Notes under the pieces: generated by a model
The model's database searches: none
Told to the model about the DNA's origin: nothing
The model's input: the letters and a program-made list of their open reading frames with translations, nothing else
Assembly: GCA_050043005.1 (NCBI GenBank)
Contig: JBHJIZ010000040.1
Location: 1-11,477, forward strand
Direction of reading: 5' to 3'
From: Thermohalobaculum sp050043005
GTDB taxonomy: Bacteria; Pseudomonadota; Alphaproteobacteria; Rhodobacterales; Rhodobacteraceae
DNA: 11,477 bases
Shown: positions 6,617 through 11,477 of the stretch, in pieces
How the letters are laid out: the number at the start of each line of letters is the position of its first letter
How positions within the stretch are numbered: position 1 is the stretch's first letter
Program-made: the position numbers and the translations under genes

Positions 6617-7525
6617 TCAAGCTATGCCTGGGATCTGTTTGATCCCTAAGTCCAACGCATCGAGGAATGCCGTTAGCCGTCTTGGTTGATGCGGGCTCGG
6701 CAGGAACGCGACACTGATGTCCAACTCCGCAGCGCGCCAGTTTGGCAACACGTCGATCAATTTGCCGCGGGCCAGATCGTCGGCCACGAACCAGCGCGGC
6801 ATGATGGCCGGACCCGCCCCCATCCGAACCGTCGCCAGGATCGCCACGATATTGTTGGTCGTCATCACGGGATCCAGCGGCACCCGAACCGACGATCCAT
6901 CCGTGCTGTGCAGCGTCAGATTTCCGCCTTCGTAGGGCGCCAGCGCAATGAACGGCAGATCCTGGAGTTGCGCAGGCACAGTCACGCCGCGCGGCGCCGC
7001 AAGTTCGGACGATGCCACAACCAGCCGCTCAACCCGGCCCAGACGCCGGACGATCAGGCTGTCATCCGGCACAGCACCGACCTTGATCCAGCAATCGCAG
7101 CCACGCTCCGCAAACCGGATCGGCGCGTCCTCCAGCTCCCACTCCAACGTCACTTCCGGATGGTCCAATTGAAACCGGACCACAATGTCCGTCAGAAACG
7201 TCTGGCCGAGGGCAACTGGTGCGACGAGCTTCAGCGGTCCACGGAGCGACCCGTCCGGCGCGGCGTGCCGCTCCTCGAACGCTTCCCATCCCGAGATCAG
7301 GACCCGCGCATCGGCCAGTGCGGCTTGCCCAGCCGGTGTCAGCGCCAGTGAATGGGTCGTCCTGCGGATCAACTGGCTGCCCAGACGAGTCTCCAGCTCG
7401 CGCAACTGACGACTGGCCGAGGCCTGCGACAGACCAAGATCTCGTGCCGCAGCACTGATCGAACCCCGATCCGAGATCCGCGTGAAAGTTTCCAAAAGCG
7501 TCAGGCGATCGAGAGGCTTGCTCAT
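6617..7525 (-). CDS. LysR-family transcriptional regulator
   Basis: This 302-residue protein has the normal LysR length. The N-terminal helix-turn-helix (about 4-63) reads LETFTRISDRGSISAAARDL then GLSQASASRQLRELETRLG and ends in LTPAG, as in most of the family. The rest is the two-lobed effector domain; LRGPLKLVAP marks its start near residue 94. The gene is transcribed away from the aldo/keto reductase gene with a 96-base shared upstream region, the usual arrangement for a LysR activator and its target. The inducer is unknown. The ATG at 7525 gives the usual start of the family; an ATG at 7549 would add MYLIFVLR. Neither has a clear Shine-Dalgarno, which suggests low or leaderless translation. 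Confidence 0.92.
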   Translation of the reverse strand: MSKPLDRLTLLETFTRISDRGSISAAARDLGLSQASASRQLRELETRLGSQLIRRTTHSLALTPAGQAALADARVLISGWEAFEERHAAPDGSLRGPLKLVAPVALGQTFLTDIVVRFQLDHPEVTLEWELEDAPIRFAERGCDCWIKVGAVPDDSLIVRRLGRVERLVVASSELAAPRGVTVPAQLQDLPFIALAPYEGGNLTLHSTDGSSVRVPLDPVMTTNNIVAILATVRMGAGPAIMPRWFVADDLARGKLIDVLPNWRAAELDISVAFLPSPHQPRRLTAFLDALDLGIKQIPGIA

Positions 7526-7536
7526 ACGCAATACGA

Positions 7537-7575
7537 ATATCAGATACATCTATCAGTCGTCTACCGAGAGTCGGT
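7537..7575. promoter_or_regulatory. LysR-aldo/keto reductase divergent control region with small repeats
   Basis: The 96-base divergent gap contains GATA-CATC-TATC (7543-7554), a TATCAG direct repeat (7538 and 7551), a T-N11-A arrangement (7540 and 7552) and a perfect palindrome ACCGA-GAG-TCGGT (7563-7575). LysR proteins usually bind a T-N11-A dyad near their own start. Which element, if any, is the real site cannot be settled by eye. Confidence 0.3.
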
Positions 7576-7621
7576 CAGAACGCGCATCTTCCGTCTCACA
7601 CACTCACCAAGGAGACGGACA

Positions 7622-8389
7622 ATGACCAATCGCACCTTTGCCTTCGGCGGCGACATGATCGTCAACCGGCTTGGCTACGGCGCCATGCGCCTGACCGGCC
7701 AGCCCAGAAACTACGGCCCCTATCACGACTGGACCGGCGGGCTGGCGCTCCTGCACCGTGCCTCGGATCTGGGCGTTTCGTTCTTCGACAGCGCCTGGTC
7801 CTACGGGCCGGAAACGGCGGATCAGATCGTCGGCGAAGCCCTGGCCCAACAGAACGTCGTGCTCGCGACCAAGGGTGGCGTCGACAAACCTGCGCCGAAC
7901 CGCATCACCGTCGACGGATCGCGCGACGCACTGCACCGCCAGATCGACAAGGCGCTGATCAATCTGCGCCGGGACCGGATCGATCTGTTCCAACTGCACA
8001 GGATCGATCCCGAAACGCCGATCGAGACATCGGTCGCAGCACTTGCCGAAGCTCAGTCCGATGGCCGGATCCGCCATATCGGCCTGTCCAACGTGACGCG
8101 CGAGGACCTGGACCGCGCTCTGTCCGTGGCGCCGATCGCCAGCGTCCAGAACAGGTTCAACATGGCGGAAACCGGTGACGAAACCCTGGTGGACTACACG
8201 GCCGAGCGCGACATTGCCTTCATCCCCTATGGACCGCTTGGCGCCAATCCGATGCAGCGCGGCGCGAAGCTCGACCCGCGCGAGGCACTGGCCTGGCTGC
8301 TGCGCCGGTCACCGAACATCATCGTCATTCCCGGCACGACGTCGATCAGCCACCTCGAACAGAACTGGTCCGCCTGGGACCTCGTCTGA
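7622..8389 (+). CDS. Aldo/keto reductase family oxidoreductase (compact)
   Basis: This 255-residue NADPH-type aldo/keto reductase has the catalytic tetrad in order: D56 and Y61 (FFDSAWSYG), K84 (LATKGG) and H126 (LFQLHRIDP). RHIGLSNV (151-158), QNRFN (176-180) and IPGTTSISHLEQN (236-248) form the substrate-side and cofactor sites. It resembles the YdbC-like group (GYGAMRLTG, GPYHDW). Members are usually 270-290 residues. This one lacks a stretch between IPYGPLGA and the final helices and ends at SAWDLV, without the usual last helix, so it is short but keeps all active-site residues. It should reduce a small carbonyl compound in the cytoplasm; the substrate is unknown. AAGGAG lies upstream at good spacing. 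It heads a probable operon with the VOC gene 39 bases on, and is likely controlled by the divergent LysR protein. Confidence 0.9.
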   Translation: MTNRTFAFGGDMIVNRLGYGAMRLTGQPRNYGPYHDWTGGLALLHRASDLGVSFFDSAWSYGPETADQIVGEALAQQNVVLATKGGVDKPAPNRITVDGSRDALHRQIDKALINLRRDRIDLFQLHRIDPETPIETSVAALAEAQSDGRIRHIGLSNVTREDLDRALSVAPIASVQNRFNMAETGDETLVDYTAERDIAFIPYGPLGANPMQRGAKLDPREALAWLLRRSPNIIVIPGTTSISHLEQNWSAWDLV

Positions 8390-8416
8390 CCCGGCCGACG
8401 CACCATAAAGCCCATG

Positions 8417-8421
8417 AAGGA
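8417..8421 (+). promoter_or_regulatory. Ribosome binding site deciding the VOC gene start
   Basis: AAGGA seven bases before the ATG at 8429. The earlier in-frame ATG at 8414 has no such site, so 8429 is preferred. Confidence 0.5.
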
Positions 8422-8428
8422 CATCGCC

Positions 8429-9046
8429 ATGGAAAACCCTGAAACACACAGCCTAGAAACAAACGGCCTAGAAACAACCAGCCACCGAATGACCCGCCGC
8501 GCGCTTCTCGCCGCCGGTCCGGTCGCAGCAACCGCCGGCATCGCAGCCGCTCAATCGCAAACCGCCCGTGCAGAAATCACCGACACCTCACCGGCAAATG
8601 CGATCGGGCTGACCGGCTATGACCACATGTCGATCAATGTCGCGGACTTCGACTCCGCTGTCGCCTGGTACTCCGAGATCCTCGGCCTCACGGTCGAGGC
8701 ATCCTGGACGGTCCCTGCCCTTGGTGGCAAGCAACTCGCCTACTTGGCGTTGCACGGGGCACGAGTCGTTGAAATCGTCGCAGCTGACCCGAACGGGACG
8801 GGTCTGCGCGCTGAGACAACCTTCAGCCAGCACTTTGGACGGACGGGGTTCGGGCACCTATGCTTTGCAACCGATGATGTGGATCAGACTCTGGCGCGAC
8901 TGGCCGAGCGTGGCGTCGCAAGCTTCGTCACGGCCGAGACCTATCCGCTGGACGGCACCAACTACGAACGGCGCGTCGGATTCGTGCAGGACCCAGAAGG
9001 GAACGTGATCGAATTTGGTGAACCGCTGCGGAGGGTGGAACAATGA
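8429..9046 (+). CDS. VOC-family (glyoxalase/bleomycin-resistance fold) protein with Tat signal
   Basis: This 205-residue protein has an unusual N-terminus: about 20 residues including a threefold repeat, then TRRALLAAG with R23-R24, a hydrophobic run and a small-residue end near AARA-type sites (about 40-48). That is a twin-arginine signal, so the protein should be exported folded to the periplasm. The VOC domain (about 62-200) has two beta-alpha-beta-beta-beta modules and all four expected metal ligands: H66 (YDHMSINV), E115 (VVEIVA), H143 (FGHLCF) and E195 (NVIEFGEP). An intact metal site suggests a working enzyme (isomerase, lyase or dioxygenase-like) rather than a binding-only protein. 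The substrate is unknown; glyoxalase I is not supported by more than fold. It follows the aldo/keto reductase gene, and its stop overlaps the next start (ATGA). A start at 8489 (MTRRALL) would remove the repeat but has no ribosome site. Confidence 0.88.
   Translation: MENPETHSLETNGLETTSHRMTRRALLAAGPVAATAGIAAAQSQTARAEITDTSPANAIGLTGYDHMSINVADFDSAVAWYSEILGLTVEASWTVPALGGKQLAYLALHGARVVEIVAADPNGTGLRAETTFSQHFGRTGFGHLCFATDDVDQTLARLAERGVASFVTAETYPLDGTNYERRVGFVQDPEGNVIEFGEPLRRVEQ
8438..8482 (+). repeat. Three tandem 15-base units in the 5' end of the VOC gene
   Basis: Units at 8438-8452, 8453-8467 and 8468-8482 encode PETHS, LETNG and LETTS. Units two and three share GCCTAGAAACAA-type cores offset by 15 bases; the first is diverged. 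Each of the last two units starts with CTAG, a tetranucleotide rare in proteobacterial genomes, and uses CTA for Leu, a rare codon in GC-rich DNA. Slippage would add or remove five residues without a frameshift. Confidence 0.75.
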
Positions 9047-9351
9047 CAGACCCACGATGCGAAACGCGGACCCAGGCGACCAATGTTCGCCTTGGCCGCC
9101 ACGAAACCGCAGCCCTGACCTGGCTCGTCGCGTATCCGTTAATCACCGGTCTTCTGCTCCTGTTGGACCCGCTACTTGGCGATCTGTCGCTGCCGCTCCG
9201 CACGCTCGTCCTGACCGGGCTGATGGTGCCGATCATGGCCTATTGGGCAATGCCCTTCGCGGTTCGTCTGCATCAGGGCGTGAAACAACGGGCGCGCCGG
9301 TCCGTATCGATCCACCCGGCATGCACGCAAGGCGGAAGCGACAGATCGTGA
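9043..9351 (+). CDS. Small two-helix inner-membrane protein
   Basis: This 102-residue protein has two hydrophobic helices, about 24-45 (TWLVAYPLITGLLLLLDPLL) and 51-74 (LRTLVLTGLMVPIMAYWAMP), joined by a short loop, and an Arg/Lys-rich tail (76-87). The basic residues on both ends suggest an N-in, C-in hairpin. The pattern TWL..YP...LL...P...LP, followed by ..MP near the second helix end, recalls the membrane tail of COG3224 proteins (ABM-domain proteins with two C-terminal helices), here without the ABM domain. That similarity is from memory and uncertain. The last 20 residues look like a non-conserved extension. It overlaps the VOC gene by ATGA, so it is translationally coupled; it might anchor or assist its partner, but its function is unknown. 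Confidence 0.75.
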   Translation: MTDPRCETRTQATNVRLGRHETAALTWLVAYPLITGLLLLLDPLLGDLSLPLRTLVLTGLMVPIMAYWAMPFAVRLHQGVKQRARRSVSIHPACTQGGSDRS

Positions 9352-9565
9352 TCAGATCGCGGTTGAAGTTTCCCACGCTTGCGGTATGCGGGCAGTCAAT
9401 GCCTGACGCCGCCGGGACGGTGGACAATGGCCCGGCAAACAGATGTCTTCGCGCAACAGACGTATCTCCGTTCACAACACAATCTCGGGAAATTCGCGAA
9501 AGAATGTTGCTTGGCGGAGAGACCGATACAAATGTCCGGAACGCCAAAAAATCGATGAGTGAGCC
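9352..9565. other. Gene-free gap before the RND genes
   Basis: No reading frame here has a plausible start, ribosome site and protein-like composition. Contents seen: GCCGGG-N14-CCCGGC (9411-9436), a 6-base GC-rich inverted repeat without a U-run that could stop transcription from the upstream operon or bind a regulator, and TTCGCGAA (9493-9500), an 8-base palindrome. No convincing -35/-10 pair was found, though the adaptor gene's promoter should lie here. Confidence 0.4.
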
Positions 9566-10693
9566 ATGTGCATGAAATCCAGGCACCACGTCGCCACGTT
9601 CGCAGCACTTGCAATTGTGGCCGCAACACCGGCAATCGCGCAACAAGGGCCGATGCCTGTCGATGTCGCGCGCCCGATCTCGGAACGAATCGTGGATTGG
9701 GACGAATTCACAGGACGCTTCCAGGCCGTCGACCGGGTGGAACTCCGATCCCGCGTCTCGGGCTATCTGGAAGAAATCCGCTTTGAAGATGGCCAGATCG
9801 TCAAGAAGGGCGACGTGCTGTTCGTTGTCGATCCGCGTCCGTTCGAGGCGACCTACGAACGCGTCGATGCCGAACTGCAGGCCGCACAAGCCGAACTGAC
9901 CCTGGCGGAAGCGGAACTCATACGTGGCGAGCAACTGGTGACCAACCGCACGGTCGCCCGCAGCACGCTGGACGCACGGATCGCGAACAAGCTACGGGCC
10001 GAGGCGCAGGTTGCGATCGCACAGGCCACGTTGCGCGAAGCTGCACTGAACCTCGAGTTCACCCAGGTCAAGGCGCCATTCACCGGACGAATCTCGGACA
10101 GCCAGGCCGATGTCGGCAACCTTGTCGTCAGTTCGGAATCGGTCCTCGCGACCATCATTGTCACCGATCCGATCCATCTGGTCTTCACCGCATCGGAAGC
10201 CGACTTCCTGAAATACTCGCGCCTCAGTGCTGCAGGAACGCGGCCAAGCTCGCGCAACTCGGCAAACCGCGTGCAAGCCAAGCTCATCGATGAACGCGAT
10301 TGGCTGCATACCGGCGAGATGAACTTCGTCGACAACGAACTCGACACCGGTACCGGGACGATCAGGGGCCGCGCAGGCTTCGAGAACTCGGATGACCTGC
10401 TGACCCCCGGCCTGTTCGCGCGGCTGCGCCTTGTTGGATCCGGCGAGTATGACGCGCTGCTGCTGCCGGATGAGGCGCTCCTTGCGGATCAGTCCCGCCG
10501 GATCGTCATGGTCGTCGACGGCGAGGGCAAGGTCGAGGCCAGGGTGATCGAGCCCGGCCCGCTCTATCGCGGGTTTCGGGTCGTCAAATCGGGGCTTGAA
10601 CCGGATGACCGCGTGATCGTCTCCGGTGTGCAGCGCGCACGCCCGGGCGGCGAGGTGATCCCGACCGAGGTTGAACTCTCCTTCCCCGAATAG
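9566..10693 (+). CDS. RND efflux periplasmic adaptor (membrane fusion protein)
   Basis: This 375-residue adaptor of the AcrA/MexA class links an inner-membrane RND pump to an outer-membrane channel. It has a signal peptide ending near ATPAIA-Q (residue 25) and no lipobox cysteine, so it is periplasmic rather than lipid-anchored. The first lipoyl half is about 56-92 (VELRSRVSGYLEEI with the DGQIVKKGDVLFVVDP stretch), the alpha-hairpin about 95-165 with Ala/Glu heptads, and the second lipoyl half about 167-197 (VKAPFTGRISDSQADVGNLV). Beta-barrel and membrane-proximal domains follow to the end. An ATG at 9572 (MKSRHH) is equally likely, since GTGAG lies eight bases before it. The pump gene follows after 29 bases. 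Neither a regulator nor an outer-membrane factor gene is visible, and the cargo is unknown. Confidence 0.92.
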   Translation: MCMKSRHHVATFAALAIVAATPAIAQQGPMPVDVARPISERIVDWDEFTGRFQAVDRVELRSRVSGYLEEIRFEDGQIVKKGDVLFVVDPRPFEATYERVDAELQAAQAELTLAEAELIRGEQLVTNRTVARSTLDARIANKLRAEAQVAIAQATLREAALNLEFTQVKAPFTGRISDSQADVGNLVVSSESVLATIIVTDPIHLVFTASEADFLKYSRLSAAGTRPSSRNSANRVQAKLIDERDWLHTGEMNFVDNELDTGTGTIRGRAGFENSDDLLTPGLFARLRLVGSGEYDALLLPDEALLADQSRRIVMVVDGEGKVEARVIEPGPLYRGFRVVKSGLEPDDRVIVSGVQRARPGGEVIPTEVELSFPE

Positions 10694-10722
10694 CCGGTCC
10701 GACGGACAAAGGAGCGCACGCC

Positions 10723-11477
10723 ATGCGCATGACGCATTTCTTCATCGACCGGCCGATCTTCGCCACGGTGATCTCGGTGATCATCACGCTGGTGGGCGCT
10801 GCCGCCTACTTCGCGCTGCCGGTGACGCAGTATCCGCAGATCGCACCACCGACGATCAACATCACCGCCGTCTATCCCGGAGCCTCGGCCGAAACGGTGG
10901 CCGATACGGTCGCGACACCGATCGAGCAGGAGATCAACGGCGTCGATGGTATGCTCTACATCGTCAGCCAGTCGACCGGCGATGGCCGCGTCTCGATCAA
11001 TGTGGTCTTCGAACTTGGCACCGATCTGGATGAAGCGCAGGTGCTGGTGCAGAACCGGGTTGCGATTGCCGAACCGCGCTTGCCCGAACCGGTTCGAAGG
11101 CTGGGCGTGAACACGCAGAAGTCCTCGCCCGACCTGATGATGGTCATCCACATGTTCTCGGATGACGGCTCGCGCGACCAACTTTACGTCTCGAACTACA
11201 CGCTGACCCAGGTCGTCGACCGGTTGGCCCGGATCAACGGCGTCGGTCAGGCGCGGCTCTTCGCCGAACGGTCCTATTCCATGCGGATCTGGCTCGATCC
11301 GACGCGGGTTTCAGGCTTCGGGATGACAGCGGGCGAGGTCGTCGCGGCCTTGCGCGCCAACAATGTTCAGGTCGCCTCGGGCGTTCTGAACCGCCAGCCG
11401 GTGCCCAACCAGTCGGCCTACGAGCTTGCCGTCGAGACGCAAGGCAGGCTGATCGACCCTGCGCAGTTTGAGAACAT
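10723..11477 (+). CDS. RND efflux pump, inner-membrane subunit (HAE-1 type), N-terminal part
   Basis: The gene starts at an ATG with AAAGGAG eight bases upstream and runs off the right edge after 251 codons; the full family length is about 1,030-1,060 residues. FFIDRPIFATVISVIITLVG (6-25) is the first membrane helix. It is followed by LPVTQYPQIAPP, ITAVYPGASAE, ATPIEQEINGVDGM and VLVQNRV, all signatures of the AcrB/MexB porter (PN1/PN2) domains. Together with the adaptor it forms a proton-driven drug or solute exporter in the inner membrane. The sequence to the edge is intact with no stop. An outer-membrane protein gene may lie further right. Substrate range cannot be read from this part. Confidence 0.95.
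   Translation, partial: MRMTHFFIDRPIFATVISVIITLVGAAAYFALPVTQYPQIAPPTINITAVYPGASAETVADTVATPIEQEINGVDGMLYIVSQSTGDGRVSINVVFELGTDLDEAQVLVQNRVAIAEPRLPEPVRRLGVNTQKSSPDLMMVIHMFSDDGSRDQLYVSNYTLTQVVDRLARINGVGQARLFAERSYSMRIWLDPTRVSGFGMTAGEVVAALRANNVQVASGVLNRQPVPNQSAYELAVETQGRLIDPAQFEN

Noticed and set aside
9493..9500. TTCGCGAA palindrome as an operator
   Set aside because: Eight bases is short and expected by chance in GC-rich DNA; no second copy or half-site pattern nearby.
9015..9575. Plus-strand frame of 186 codons across the small membrane-protein gene and gap
   Set aside because: It overlaps two better-supported genes in another frame and gives a polar, unpatterned protein.
9233..9934. Minus-strand frame of 233 codons covering the gap before the adaptor gene
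   Set aside because: More than half overlaps the adaptor and membrane-protein genes; no signature motifs or start signals, and composition is antisense-like.
1..11477. CRISPR arrays, tRNA or rRNA genes, transposases, phage or toxin-antitoxin genes
   Set aside because: Looked for on both strands; no regularly spaced repeats, RNA gene signatures or recognisable mobile-element proteins were seen.

Overview
The window looks like chromosomal DNA of an alphaproteobacterium, probably a Rhodobacterales or Roseobacter-type marine bacterium. The base composition is GC-rich (roughly 60% by eye). The xylose genes are of the Caulobacter/Rhodobacter oxidative type: an SDR xylose dehydrogenase, an SMP-30 lactonase and a single-domain XylG. 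The genus assignment is inference; no rRNA, tRNA, CRISPR array, insertion sequence or phage gene was seen.

Region 1 (1-6568) is a divergent D-xylose uptake and oxidation locus. Leftward from about 4422 run xylF (binding protein), xylH (permease), xylG (ATPase), an SMP-30 sugar lactonase (probable xylonolactonase) and the start of a secreted FG-GAP/CRTAC1-like beta-propeller protein cut by the window edge. The last three junctions are all 4-base ATGA overlaps, so these genes are probably translationally coupled. A strong stem-loop lies between xylF and xylH. Rightward run an SDR dehydrogenase very like Caulobacter XylB (D-xylose 1-dehydrogenase) and an overlapping ROK-family repressor (xylR-like). 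The 203-base divergent control region carries two short perfect palindromes; one is formed by back-to-back -35-like hexamers of the two predicted promoters. Expected flow: periplasmic xylose is bound by XylF, imported by XylHG, oxidised to xylonolactone and hydrolysed to xylonate. Xylonate dehydratase and later enzymes are not in the window.

Region 2 (6569-9351) begins with a 48-base convergent gap, followed by a leftward LysR regulator divergent from a compact aldo/keto reductase. Downstream of the reductase lie a Tat-exported VOC (glyoxalase-fold) protein with an in-frame tandem repeat near its N-terminus and, overlapping it by ATGA, a small two-helix membrane protein. The three rightward genes look like one LysR-controlled unit. 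Its substrate is unknown.

Region 3 (9352-11477) holds a 214-base gap without a convincing gene, then an RND efflux pair: a periplasmic adaptor and the N-terminal 251 residues of an HAE-1-type inner-membrane pump that runs off the right edge.

Nothing here is clearly a wholly new system. The items most worth a second look are the FG-GAP protein coupled to a sugar lactonase, the Tat-exported VOC protein paired with a small membrane protein, and the layered control signals of the xylose locus.
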